64,000 nt of DNA from Caecitellus pseudoparvulus. Taxonomy: Eukaryota; Bigyra: Bicosoecida. Below are positions 23,600 to 34,505 of this stretch, in pieces. The stretch's first letter is position 1. The number at the start of each line of letters is the position of its first letter. The stretch covers positions 868,001 through 932,000 of the forward strand of contig CBFFRQ010000013.1 in assembly GCA_965644315.1 (NCBI GenBank), read 5' to 3'. A model generated the notes under the pieces. It did no database searches and was not told the DNA's origin. It saw only the letters and a list, made by a program, of their open reading frames with translations. The translations under genes were made by a program, and so were the position numbers.

Positions 23600-24039
23600 G
23601 GCGTGGAAGCACCCTGGCTGCATGTGAGCCGGCACTACAGCAGACTGCAGGGTGGGGTTTTCCGAAGATGGGTCACTTTTCCTGTCTTGGATTTGTTTTG
23701 AGTGCATATCTCATCAGGCGAACGCTCATGCCGCTCAAAAATAAGGGAAGCCGTGTGATGTGGATACCTAAACATCGGGTGCAATCTCCTGCTACGACGT
23801 CAAAGAGTGCTAAAATTGATTGGCACACTGCAAACTTACGCTCGTGTTGCTTCTCACCACCAAACTTGGTGTTGTGCGAAGGGAAGCCAGGGAAAAGGAC
23901 ACCACGAGCTGGCAAGCCCGGTAAAAACGCAGCTGTCTCAATTTCCGCAGCACGGCTGAGAAACGCGAGTGGCGTGCAGCGTGTGGCAGGAGCAGCGATC
24001 CGCACCAGCGTCATCAACGCAACGGCTTGCTTGGCAGCC
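23600..24039. promoter_or_regulatory. Divergent intergenic region between TRAPPC1 and the EF-hand gene
   Basis: This 440-nt stretch separates two divergent starts. The segment 23640-23900 is relatively AT-rich and, although one frame stays open through it into the EF-hand gene, composition and lack of similarity suggest it is untranslated. It contains CAATTTCCGCAG, with ATTTCCGC at 23941-23948, about 100 nt before the chosen ATG at 24040. A short 5' untranslated intron cannot be excluded. Confidence 0.5.
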
Positions 24040-25554
24040 ATGGCAGCGAGTGCTGTGGGCAGGTTTTCGGGCAGTGGCCATGAGCGAGGGTTTGTCCGGC
24101 GCCGCATTGACTCGGAGCGCCAAGCGCACGCAAGGAGCATGCCCGAGCTCCAGCGCGCTGGCAGGAGGCGGCGGCTTCCCCAGGCCATCCGCAACAAGCT
24201 CCGCATCCGTTTTGGTGAGCGGAGAGTTGTCCCTGCCAGCCATGCAGAGGCAGCCGTCGCCAAGTGTGTGCAGCTGTCGACAAGTGCTCGGCAGTTTGCG
24301 GAGGCACGGGAGCGCACAGCGCTTGTGCTGGGGAAGGAGTTTGCTGGGGAAATCCTAGGAGACGATGCAGATGACAGTGGAACAGCTGGCCCGTCGTTGC
24401 CAGTGCGGCACACGGTGTGGACAAAGAGGGAAGCATCGGCGCGCACCGGGCACGCGCCCGAGAAGGTGAACGGCCTGTTTGGGCACCTCATCGATCAAGG
24501 CATCCCAGAACTCATCAGTGCGAGCGGGTACTCGCGGCGGGATTTATTCGCGCTGTTCATGCAGTTCAAGGCACTCGTGGCGCTGAGCGACACGCCAGAG
24601 GGCATTGACAAGGACACCTTTCGGCGCAGCATGCCACAGCTGATGGTGGAGGACCGCTTGTTCATTGACCGCGTGTACGCAGCGCTGGACGCAGATGGCA
24701 GCGGCACCATCGAGTGGGATGAGTTCATTGAGGCCATGGCCAAGCTGGAGAAAGGCAGCCGGGAAGAGCGGGCTGAGTTCATGTTCAACGTGTACGACGA
24801 AGATAAGGGCGGCTCTGTTGACAAGGAGGAGATGAGCAACTACTTCCTGTCATCGCTGCGCGTGCACGACGGTGGTGGCGGCGAAGCAGGGGAGGCCATG
24901 AGTGGGGAAGTGGCGTCGTACTTCGTGGACCGCGTGTTTGACACCATTGTCCCTGGCCGCGACGAAATTGAGCGAGATGACATGATCGAGTACGTGCGGC
25001 AGCACCCTGAAATCAAGGACATCTACGGCATGTTCGGGCGAAGTATGTTGACCTCCGACTCCATCCGGCGCATGATGGGCAGCATCACCGCCAAGCCGCT
25101 GGTGAAGCGCACTGCCACCATCGACATGCCGCGGCAGCGCAGTGCCCTGTGCAAGACCCAAGCCCAGAAGCTTGCTCAACGACGGCGGGGAAAGCAAGCT
25201 GTCGCACAGTGGAAACGGGAGGAGGCCATGGCAGCTGCGTTGTCCTCTGCTGCGAATTCTCGCCCCTCGTCCAGAGCGGCGGCTGCTGCGGCAAGCGCTC
25301 AAGCAGCTGCATCTGCGTTTGGCGGTCCATCTGCTCAAGAACAAGCAGGGAAGCTCTTTCATGCCGTGGCAGCACGCCTGGGCAAGTCCTCGCCGCTGGC
25401 TCGTGCCGGGCAGGGCAGCATGCGCAACTTGATGCTGTCCAGCCAGGACTCGGCGCGCTTTTACGCGAGCAGCCTGAAGAGTGCCGCTGACCGCAAGGCA
25501 TCTTCACGCAAGCTGAGCGTCGGCTCATTGGACGGGTCAGCGCCAGGTCTGTGA
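24040..25554 (+). CDS. EF-hand calcium-binding protein, calaxin/calcineurin-B-like
   Basis: This protein of 504 residues has a calcium-sensor module in the middle. A canonical EF-hand, DADGSGTIEWDE, lies near residue 220, followed by a second loop DEDKGGSVDKEE that keeps the acidic first, third and twelfth positions. A third loop-like segment (IVPGRDEIERDDM) is degenerate. The stretch LFALFMQFKALVALSDTPEGIDKDTFRR before the first hand resembles the start of calaxin (EFCAB1) and related axonemal sensors, which with the neighbouring DRC2 hints at a ciliary role; this is inference only. The N-terminus is basic (RAGRRRRLPQ, RFGERR) and the C-terminus Ala/Ser/Gln-rich. The ATG at 24040 has a good context (GCCATGGC) and lies where the AT-rich leader ends; MPELQRAG further in is an alternative. 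Its last 18 nt overlap the convergent protease gene. Confidence 0.75.
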   Translation: MAASAVGRFSGSGHERGFVRRRIDSERQAHARSMPELQRAGRRRRLPQAIRNKLRIRFGERRVVPASHAEAAVAKCVQLSTSARQFAEARERTALVLGKEFAGEILGDDADDSGTAGPSLPVRHTVWTKREASARTGHAPEKVNGLFGHLIDQGIPELISASGYSRRDLFALFMQFKALVALSDTPEGIDKDTFRRSMPQLMVEDRLFIDRVYAALDADGSGTIEWDEFIEAMAKLEKGSREERAEFMFNVYDEDKGGSVDKEEMSNYFLSSLRVHDGGGGEAGEAMSGEVASYFVDRVFDTIVPGRDEIERDDMIEYVRQHPEIKDIYGMFGRSMLTSDSIRRMMGSITAKPLVKRTATIDMPRQRSALCKTQAQKLAQRRRGKQAVAQWKREEAMAAALSSAANSRPSSRAAAAAASAQAAASAFGGPSAQEQAGKLFHAVAARLGKSSPLARAGQGSMRNLMLSSQDSARFYASSLKSAADRKASSRKLSVGSLDGSAPGL

Positions 25555-27657
25555 AGGTGGGGGGCGTCGCCCCTCGAGCAGTGCCGCACCCTCCTCCTCT
25601 GAAGGGGAGGGGGGCTGACTGTGCGGCAGGCCAGTGCCTGCGTGGGCGGGGCCAGAACGGATGGGGTTCAACGCCAGGTCCGCTGTATCGGGGGCCGCCG
25701 CCGCCTGTGTGGCGCCTGCTCCAACCGGCCCAGTCCACACCGCGGCACCTTCTCGCAGGCACAGCGCCCTGCCCCCCAGCGTGACGAGCAAGGCGGGCAC
25801 CAAGTACAGTAGGGCTGGCTGGCCCTGCCCTGTCAAAGCCACCGCGGCAAAGGCTGTGCCCAGGGCAGAGGCATACGCCGCCATGCCCAGCGCCCAATAC
25901 AACCCTTTGCCTGGGCCACCCCACCGCGCGTAGTCGTGGCGCAGAGCAGCCACCAGGGCTAGCCCGGGTATGGCAAGGTCGCCCAAGCCTAGGAGCGCGT
26001 CGCCCCATGGGAACGCGCTTCGAGGCAGGGCCAGCAAGATGGGCATGCGCTCGCCAGGCCCACAGGCAGGGTCGGCTGGGTGTTGCCGGCAGTGGCAAGC
26101 TGCGTTTGCGGGGGGTTCGGGTGTGCCAGCCGTTGCCACTGCTACCATGACGGAGGTGCCGCCGGTGAGGAGGGGAGTGAGGAAGACCATGAAAATGTCG
26201 TACACGAAAAAAACGCCAAGCAGGCCTGCGAGGAGCCTGCCACTGGTGAGTTTGACTTTGTCCAGCATCTTGGCGACGATGAGAGCCCCAAGAACGTTCT
26301 GGAAGAAGTAAACTGCCGGCGTGTGGCGAGAGAGGAACCAGGCCAGAACGGGAAGCGTGGCCACGAAGTGCGCCACAAACGGCAGACAAGGCGCAGGTTG
26401 CGCCTGGCATGGAAGTCGCACAGCGCACTGAGCAGAGCCAGGCAAACACCGTCGCACTACGGGCTGCACCACCAGGCTGGCGAGTGCAGTCACGGCGACA
26501 AGTGCGTAAATTGGCATGATGATGTAAACGATGGGCACGCCAGCCCGGAGCAGGAGGAACAAGCCGCCGAGGACAAGGCTCGCCAGGGCCAGCGAAACCA
26601 AGATGCTGACCAAGGAGAATGCGGGTCCCTCGTCTGCCCTGTCACGGTCTTGTGGAGGGAGGGCCGGCCTCGTGGGGCAGGCAGCAGGCTGGGCATTTCG
26701 GCTGCTGGCTCGTTCATGCCGAGCTGCGAAGCACGTCGCAACGCCCAGCATGAGGACAGCCACCAGCCACAGGGCGTACGCCATGGGGTCCATGATGGGC
26801 GAATAGCGTGAGCTGAGCTGCACGGCGGGGGCGGCGGTGGACGTCGTCATGTTCGCCGCCGCAACGGACGAAGCTGCGAGGGTCGCCCCGCTCTCGGCAC
26901 TGACGAACACGGACGGAACGTAGGACTGCAGCGGCGCAAGGGAGGCGTTGGCAGTCATGAACAGCAGGTCCTGTGTGATGCAGCAGATCTTCCTGGAGGC
27001 TCGCCCAGCGTCTGCCGCGCTGGCAAAAGCACACTGGGCGCACGGGCAGTGGGACGGCAGGCCAGCCAGCATGTCCTGTTGGCTCACGAGGGCAGGCTGG
27101 ATGGCAGCAGTGCCCCCGCCGCAGTCAATGTCACAGGACGAGACATACGCATGACTGGTATTCAATGCAGGGGCAGGCAGCCCCGCAGCTCCCATAGCAG
27201 CGCTGTACATGCCAAGCAGAGACTGGGACACGACGAGACCAGCTGCGCCAGCAGTCCTGGCTGTAGCAGCCTTTACCGAGAAGCTGTGCAAGGGACGACA
27301 GGCACGCAGGCAAATTCACTAGGCCCTCAAGGCCTGCCCTTGCAGCGCCCAAGCTCACCTGCACTTTCCCCGAGCTGCCAGGGCAAAGTAGGCACTTTGT
27401 GGCGGAAATTGGCGAGGAAAGCTCGCCTCGTCGCAGCCAAGGCCAACGTCTGCCAGCGGGCGCAGGGTGGCATGTTCGAAGCTCTGCAGGAGCAGTCCGA
27501 AGCCGCCTTGCAGCGCCAGAACCTGCTCGGTGTCTGTGCGGATGACTGCGTCAGGTACCGGCACCGGCGACGCCAGCGCTGCTGCAAGGAAGCTGTACCA
27601 CGCCGCAGCTGCCAAGCGGAGGAGGGCGCGCGCCCCCAGCTGCCTCCCACTTCCCAT
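25537..27657 (-). CDS. Signal peptide peptidase-like intramembrane aspartyl protease (SPPL2-type)
   Basis: This GxGD protease cleaves type II membrane segments in endomembranes. Exon 1 is 27657-27359 and exon 2 is 27283-25537, giving 681 residues. The N-terminus has a hydrophobic signal segment (LLRLAAAAWYSFLAAALA). A PA-like luminal domain follows, with AARGKC joined across a phase-2 intron to SFSVKAATARTAGAAGLVV. The membrane core shows FFVYDIFMVF with catalytic Asp462, LLGLGDLAIPG with catalytic Asp535 in the GLGD motif, and QPALLYLVP (residues 588-596) as the PAL motif. All three active-site motifs are intact, so it should be active. A Cys-rich luminal insertion (CHCRQHPADPACGPG) lies between the two catalytic helices. 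The coding end overlaps the EF-hand gene tail by 18 nt. A copy of GCGGAAAT (27402-27409) falls inside exon 1. Confidence 0.88.
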
Positions 27658-27785
27658 GAAGCGTGAGGGTGTGTTCATCCCGCAAGTAGGAGGCGACGGG
27701 TGCCGGCGATGGCGGGCATGTTCGATTTGCGCTGCAAAGCACGCTGCATTCGTCGCGTTCAAGTCACAGGTCAGGGCACGGGGGC

Positions 27786-29407
27786 TCATCCCCGCCAAGG
27801 GGACCGCACCTCGTGCTTCGTGGGCGCTGGCTCTGCAAAGAGCTTGTCCAGGTCCAGCCGCGTGAAGGGGCGCTGGTAGGCGTACTGCTCCCCCGTCCCG
27901 CCCTCAGGCCGCATGAAGGACACGTACATGTCCTGCTCAGTCAAGTCATACACAGCCAGGTGCACGTCGCCAGTCTGGACGTTGGCAGTGACGTTGGAGA
28001 TGGAGTTCTCGGGGGACAGCTTGCCCCACTGGTCCTGCAGCTGGTCGTGCAGGGCCTTCTGGTAGGCGGGGCAGTTCCAGTCCATGCCCTCGTACACCAT
28101 GTTCTTCATGCGGGGGTGCCACGTGGCGTTGAGCGGCTCCAAGTTCGTGTCGTTGAAGAAGTTTGCGACGGAGGAAGAGTACTGCACGGCGTTGACCATG
28201 CCGGCCTTGCCGTCTCCCACGCCAAGGATGAGGTCGCAGGTGCGCTTCACCGTTTGAATGCGGTGCTTGGCCTCCTCCAGGCTGCTGTCGAACTGCAGGA
28301 TGTCGCGCAGCAGGTACGTGAAGGGCACACCCACCCGGGACATGTTGCCGAAGGTCTTGTCGGGGAACGACACGCCGATCTCAGACACTGCCACCTGCTT
28401 TGCGTTCTGCCCGGTGAGCGTGCCGATCCAGCCGATGAACCCGACGTTGGCGAAGGCGTTGCCGAGGGAGGGGTTGGAGGGGTCGGGGTGGTACACTGTC
28501 ACGCTGGGGAAGGACACGGCGGGGTTGTCGGTGTCCCAGTCCAGCGCCCGCAGCTGCAGCGTCTTGCCTCCAGCCGACGCCTCGCCCCAGCTGCCGTACA
28601 TGCTGCAGTCGCCCTGCGTCAGGGAGCCAATGAGCATGATGTCCCGCATCTTAGTGTAGTCCAGCTCGGCCGCGTCGGCGAAGCCCTTCATCTCTTCGTA
28701 GTACCCAGGCGTGGTGTAGTTCACGGTTAGGTCGTACGTGAGGCCCAGTGCCACTTCCAGCCCCACCTCAGCGATGATGTCTTGCAGCCAGGGGGGGAGG
28801 AAGTCCACGCCGTTCTTCACTTGCTGCTCCATGTAGATCCACGTCCGGTTGATGACCTGCTGGGCCTCCTCCTTGAACAGCAGTCCTTGAGCGTAGCCAT
28901 ACTGAGGCAGCGACGCGCAGACGTGGGTGAGCTTCGACGCCGACTGCAGGCCACGCGGCTGCAGCGGCACCCACCTCGTACATGGACTCCTTGGCCCATA
29001 CATGGGCAACCCAGAACTCGGCACCTGGCGGGCCGGCCTTCATGGCCTGCGAGGAGCAGGAGCGACGGCATTTCAAGTGCACTGCACTTGGCGATTCTGC
29101 CGCATTCTCCCCGCCGCCCGCTGCGCTGGCTGCGCGGGAGGGCCACCCTAGCAGGGTGTTGGGTATCGCAGGCTCGCACCTTTCCACCAGGGACCACCCG
29201 CATCTGTGCAGGCGCCGAGGTGCGTTGTGAGGCGGAGGCATGCGCCGGCGTGGTGCTCCGCTGCATCCGCACCTGCACGCCGTTGTTGTCCGAAATGGGG
29301 TTCAGGTTGGGGAACTTGCCGGGCTTTGGTGCACCATGGCAGTATGCAGCTTCCGTTGCAACGAGGGCTCCCACAGCCACCAGCACGGCGAGTGTGCACC
29401 GGGCCAT
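27786..29407 (-). CDS. DCD1-like secreted Ntn hydrolase (acid ceramidase/C45-related)
   Basis: This is a predicted secreted or lysosomal amidase-fold protein related to Dictyostelium Dcd1A/Dcd1B. Exons are 29407-29180, 29046-28975 and 28901-27786 (76, 24 and 372 codons, 471 residues), all in phase 0. A signal peptide is evident (MARCTLAVLVAVGALVATEAA). The second exon supplies AEFWVAHVWAKESMYE, which continues into YGYAQGLLFKEEAQ, the segment preceding the nucleophile in the family. The likely N-terminal nucleophile cysteine is in SLTQGDCSMYGSWGEAS, followed by LQLRALDWDTDNP. Asn-X-Ser/Thr sites (NRTW, NYTT, NDT, NATW, NVTA) fit a glycosylated luminal protein. The maturation substrate is unknown. 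The first intron is the least certain: its acceptor could also be 26 nt further 5'. Confidence 0.8.
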
Positions 29408-29844
29408 GTTGCCGTCAGCGCAAGAGTGCCCGCTTCCGTTGCCCGCGCGGACCTGCACAGGGCAGTGCGTCACAAGGAAAACGTGCGAGCTGCACAGCAC
29501 AAGGGGTGCGTGCAGGGTCGACTGTGCTGATTCCAAAGTACTGGGAAGTCTTGTGTCGGCGCCGGGGCTTTGCGTGGCAGCGGCCTGGGACGCTGGCGGT
29601 GCGTTTGTGGACTGAGGACATGTGCAAGGTTGCTCCTCTCCGTCTTGGTCGGCAGTGCAGAAAGCAGCTGACCCCGGTCGTCAAAGCTGATCCACCTGCT
29701 GCCTCGCCCTGCCCAGCACAGTGTCAGCCCCCAGTCAATTGGGGCTGTTTGGTCGGTGCAAGTCTTGGCGCGTTGTGGCTGCTCTGAGTTGCCCGGGGTG
29801 TGTGCGCACATTCCGCACTTCAGCACGTTGGCTGCTGCCTCGCT
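29408..29844. promoter_or_regulatory. Divergent promoter region between the DCD1-like and K+ channel genes
   Basis: This 437-nt region separates two divergent start codons. I see no gene in it. ACATTCCGCAC about 30 nt before the channel ATG is a one-base variant of the repeated ATTTCCGC motif. No TATA-like sequence is apparent. Confidence 0.45.
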
Positions 29845-32532
29845 ATGAGCAGCGAGCCAAGCGGCAACAACGCTCTTCGTCGACTCTCACGGCCGTCCAT
29901 TGTCGGCCGGTCCTTCGGCCCGACCTCTAGCGTCCGCAACATGTCAGGCTCTTCAGGAAGCAGTGGCAGGCGGCGAGACGACAGTGACAGTGGAAGTGCA
30001 GACAGCACAGGCAGCCAGCCGGACCCGCGGCCAGATGCAGCTCCTCGCTCCCGCAGAGGCAGCAGCTTGTCTGCCGCAGACAACCCTGCAGACACGGATC
30101 CTGGCACAGAGGGGGCGGGGGGCGCCTCGCCCAAGCCCACCAAAAAACGCCCACCTGCGGCACCTCGCAGAGCGCCCGGCGCTCCGTCCAGGCAGCCAAG
30201 CAGTGCGCCTGCGGCTCCCTCCTCCCCACGGAAAGCGCCACCCAGTTTGGGCGCCACTTCCAATCCCCTGTCCACGGTAGCGGAGGGCTCCGTGAGTGAT
30301 TGGCAGGGCAGCAGTGCGCCCAAGCAACGCAAGTCCACCGCTGGTGCAGCTGGCTCCAAGCGAGGCCCTGCTCGCAGCTCCCAGCGCCAGAGCCGCAGGG
30401 CATCGTCAGCCCGCACGTCCAGCATGCTGCCTGGCCGTGCCCGGCAGTCCAACGGCCCCGTGAACAGCCCCGAGCACATGGCCAAGAGCGCCGCGTTGAA
30501 GAAGGCGGAGCGGGAAATCATGAAGAAGCGACTGAAGCGCCGGTTTTTCTTCATGCTGTGGTACGGCAAGGCGTTCACGACGGCACAGGTCTGGGCCCTG
30601 CGTGCGCTGATGGCCTTCGTCATGCTCTCAGTCTGCAGCATTTGTCTGGAGGTGAGGCAGGCACGCCTGCGCAGAATCGGCGCACCATGTGACAAGCGCA
30701 CACCCCTTCTCCCCACAGACCATGTCAACTGGCGGGGACTTCAACATTCAAGCGTGCGTTGCTGGCCTTGTGCTGTGCTGGTGTTCTGCGGCGTGCCACG
30801 CCCTGAGGCTTCCTCCTTCGCAGGCCTGTTCTGCAGAGCAACAACCCAGCAGACGTGGACTACACACAAGACAGGGCACTTTTAGACGGGCTCATCACCT
30901 TGGAAATCATCGTTGTCATTGTCAGGTGTGTACAAGAGTGCAGGCGCTTGCATGCCCAGTGCACGGGTGCCTTGCACCGTGCGTCCTCAATGCTGCCCTC
31001 CTCGCAGCATGGTGGAGTATGCTTTGCGCGTGTGGGTGTGCACCATCCCAAAGTTCTATGCGCGCGCATACGACGAGATGGATTTCTGGTTTCGATGGGG
31101 CTGTTGCCTGCGCACCTGCTTGTACGGTGAGCAGACCGCGCTGATGGGCGCCCAGGACGAGAGCGCGGCTCGCAAGCTGCTTGCTGACAAGCGCACCGAA
31201 CAGAGCACGCCGCTGGTTGAGCTGCCTGGCATGGCACGGGGTTCGGCAGCTGCTCGCAGCAAGTTTGAGCTGTCAGAGGAGGAGCTGGCAGCCCGCAAAC
31301 GCCCGCCCGACATGGACTTTGCGAGCCGACTGCAGCGAAACCGCTCACGCATGCCCACCAAGGCAGAGTTGAGGTCGCTGCGCAACAAGTCTCGCATCAT
31401 GTTTGTGCTGTCCTTGTCTTCCCTGCTGGACCTCGCCTCCATGGCGCCCCTGCTGTTGTGGGCCGTCACCGGCGGAGCCTTTGACATTTTTTCGGTCGGC
31501 TCAGACAACGTGCTCGCAGCGACATGCCGCTTGCTGCGCCTGCTGCGCCTGTGCAAGTTTGCGCGGTATGTCTCGGGCATCCGCAACCTGACGGCGGTCA
31601 CAGTGGAGAAGCGTGCGGAGATGGCCACGGGCTTCCTGCTGTGCATCATGGTGGCCATCGTCATGTCTGGCGGCGTGTTCCTGGTGGAGCACACCCAGAA
31701 CACGGAGCAGTTTTTGGACTTCTTCTCCGCCGTGTACTTCTCCGTCATCACCTTGTCCACTGTGGGCTACGGCGACAAGGCGCCCATCACACAAGTAGGG
31801 CGGCTTCTCGCCGGGTCTGGTGCGCTGCTGGGCATCGCCCTCTTCACCCTGCCCTCCTCCATCATCACCTCTGGCTTCGAGGAGCGCACGTCGCGAACCG
31901 AGGGGCGCCAGCGGGATGGCCTGATGAAGCTGCACATTGTCCAGCGCCGGTGGGAGTTGCGGCAAGCCCTTGCGTGGTGGGCCTATCGATCCCACCGCTC
32001 CAAGGAAATTGAACTGGGCCGCATGCGGCGGGAAGCTGAGCGCCTGTTCAAAGTGCAGCAGCGCACTGGCCTGGACGCCTTTGCCATGGAAGACGAAGAG
32101 GACAGTGAGGGTGTGAACACATGGGGCAGCGGCAGCGTGGACATGCGGCGGGGGGGCGGCGCAAGCGCCGCTCGTTCCAGCGTCGCCACAGTCTTTGGCG
32201 GGGGGGGGGGAGGCTCCCCGCGGCACCGGGGCAGCCGGTCCAGCGTCGCGACCAGCATGGCCTCCTTGTCTTCGTCCATGCCAGGTAGTGGTGCGGCACA
32301 GACAGAGGAGGAGCAGATCCAAGCCATCATGTTGCACTTGCAGCCGCAGCGGTCAGCGACTGAGGAGCGCCGCCTGGCCAAGGCTGCTCAGCTGATCGAG
32401 GCCTGCAACGGGGACGTGGGGGAGTGCTTGATGATTTTATCGGAAGTCATGTCTGGGGCGGCAGCTGCAGCCTTGCAGGTCGGCGATGCCCGAGGAGGCA
32501 CCTCTGGCGAGAGCCTGAAGCTGCAGAAGTGA
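29845..32532 (+). CDS. Voltage-gated potassium channel subunit (Kv/KCNQ-like)
   Basis: This is a six-helix channel subunit of 822 residues. Exons are 29845-30651, 30719-30753 (35 nt), 30824-30925 and 31008-32532; all phases agree. A long Ser/Pro/Arg-rich cytoplasmic N-terminus of about 230 residues precedes S1 (VWALRALMAFVMLSVCSICLE). S2 is built from exons 3 and 4 (LITLEIIVVIVR/SMVEYALRVWV). S3 follows, then S4 with regularly spaced Arg/Lys (CRLLRLLRLCKFARYVSGIRNL), S5, and the pore helix with the filter STVGYGDKAP near residue 570. S6 is GALLGIALFTLPSSIITSGF. The filter is a K+ filter and the S4 charges imply voltage sensing. After S6 there is a helical AW...YRSHRSKE segment, Gly/Ser repeats (a nine-G nucleotide run near 32200) and a final helical block (ATEERRLAKAAQLIEACNGD) resembling a UBA fold. 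Confidence 0.87.
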
Positions 32533-32801
32533 TGACGGCTGTGGCGTGGGTGGGGGGTCTTCGCAGCTTGGTCTGCGCTTCATGTGCGCGTACATATTGA
32601 ATTGCATCGCTGTCATGTCACCAAACCCACTCCCTTGCCCCCTTGACCTCACGTCGCTCGTCTCTCCTCACTCGTGTGTGTCCGTGGTGATCAACTCCCT
32701 CTCGGCTCGCTTGGGCTGGTTCCCTTGCCAAGCGCACCGGCTCGCGTGTGCTGCAGTCCAGCACCTGGCCGATCATTGAACGAAACAGGGGGGCATCTAT
32801 C

Positions 32802-34498
32802 ATGGCAGACAGTACGTATGCGGGGTCCGCACACGCATTGCGAGGTGCCTGCGGCGCGGCAAGCGTGATGGCAGGATCGTCTTTGCAATTTCCGCAGACT
32901 CTGCTGCTTTGGCAGGCGGACTGGACGGGCCACCCGGTATCGTTGTCGACATTTCTGCTTGGAACACACGTGTTGGCCATGTAGGGGAGGATAAGCCAGC
33001 CGTGTGGCGCACCTCTGTGAGTGCTAGGCTTATGCTTGCCATGCTGGGGGTGAGATGCACACACATTGCGAGGTCTGCGTACAGTACGTTGCTTCCAGCG
33101 AAGCCACCGGCGCACCCGCCACGGGGTTCACTCAGCTGAAGGACATGAAACCTACTGATGAAGTGCTCTGCCCAGTGGCTGACGGCATCATCCAACGCTG
33201 GGAGCTGGCGACATCGCTGATGTCTGACGCTGTTGCCAACGGGTGCGCGCCTTGCACCCGCCCAACGCCAGCCCGCCCATGCGCTGCACCCAAGCCCTGC
33301 CCCCCATCACAGCTTGCACTGCTCCGTAGAAGGGAGAGGGGTCATTGTCGCAGAGTCTGTGCTCGCCCCTCGTGAGCAAAGGCAGGCTTGGGCCGAAGTG
33401 CTGTTCGAAGAGCACAGTGCCAGCCACGTCCACCTTGCCAGGTCAGGTGTGCTGAGCTTGTATGCCCATGCTCGGACAACTGGCCTGGTCATTGACATGG
33501 GTTGGGGCGGGTGCAGTGTCACGCCAGTGGGGGAGGGGTACCCCTTCATGCTGGGCTCGCAGCTGTTGCCCGCCACGTCTGTGCACGCCGCAAACTCTGC
33601 ACTGCTGCACAGCCTCTCCAGCCATGGCGCCGCGTTCAAGCAGGGAAGCGCATCGCTGCATCAAGTGCCGTGCAGTGACGCACTTCCAAGCTCAGCAGGC
33701 CTCCTGCCCCTCGTGACAGCCCTGGATGTCCGCCGTGCAGTGCGTTGTTCACTTGCCTTCCCAGCACGCCTGCTTCGCATCTCGCCCGCCACCGCACCCC
33801 ACAGATGGCTCTGGATGACCTGCGTCCAGGTTTGAGCTGTGTTTCCACCAGTCCATTGCTCGAGTCGGCGGGTGCAACCTTGCCAGCTCGCGCCGAACAC
33901 GAGCAGCCCCACGCACACGGGCGACAGGCAGCCGAAGCTGCCAGCGCTGTGCCCATCGCTGGCAATGTACTGCGCGCAGGGCATGGGAACTTGACTCTGC
34001 CAGATGGGCATGTTATTTCTATGGATTCTTCCGCATGCTGCGAAGTGGGTGAGGCTCTGCTTGTGCCTTGGAGTGGGCAGGTGAGTTGACCGCCAGCATC
34101 GCTCGTCCGGAAGCTGGAACGGCCACTTCCTCGCAACTGGTGTGCATTTGCAGGGAAAACTGGCCCTTGGCCAGCCGCCTCTGATGAAGGCACTTGCAGC
34201 ATGTGCCATGGCAGTGGACCCGGCACTTCGCAGCAGCATGGCGGCAAACACGGTACTGTGTGGAGGGGGCGCTGACGTCACAGGCCTGCGCCAGCGGTTG
34301 GGCTCAGATGGAGCCGAGCTTGCAGCTGTCTTTGGTGCGCCCCTCCAAGTGGCATCAGGCGCACCCCCCACACATGCGTGTGCTGCTTGGGTTGGCGGCA
34401 GCATCGTCGGGTCGCTGTCCACCTTCGCTGACCTTGCCGTGTCGCAAGGCGAGTGGCAAGAGCATGGTGCATCTATCCTGACGAAGAAGTGCCCTTAA
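32802..34498 (+). CDS. Divergent actin-related protein
   Basis: This is an actin-fold protein of 444 residues. Six exons: 32802-32811 (10 nt holding ATG), 32898-33016, 33085-33242, 33313-33739, 33805-34080 and 34154-34498; all junction phases agree. Actin landmarks are GIVVDISAWNTRVGHVGED (phosphate loop 1 region, altered), LAPREQRQAWAEVLFEE, SGVLSLYAHARTTGLVIDMG (phosphate loop 2 region), LPDGHVISM, and the C-terminal NTVLCGGGADVTGLRQRL and WVGGSIVGSLSTFADLAVSQ ending in KKCP. The nucleotide loops depart from true actin (no DNGSG), so it is an ARP and may not hydrolyse ATP normally. I cannot assign it to a numbered class; dynactin Arp10/11 or a nuclear ARP are possible. Intron 1 ends in CAATTTCCGCAG, with the repeated motif forming the 3' splice site. 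The stop lies 7 nt from that of the convergent BAH gene. Confidence 0.85.
32888..32895. promoter_or_regulatory. ATTTCCGC element at the 3' end of actin-related intron 1
   Basis: The first intron ends GCAATTTCCGCAG, so the motif supplies the acceptor AG context, about 90 nt downstream of the start codon. Confidence 0.5.
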
Positions 34499-34505
34499 AT
34501 GCACG

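Noticed and set aside
27402-27409. An intron in SPPL exon 1 around the GCGGAAAT copy
   Set aside because: No GT donor in the right phase surrounds it, and the frame through it keeps the PA-domain pattern, so this copy is treated as coding.
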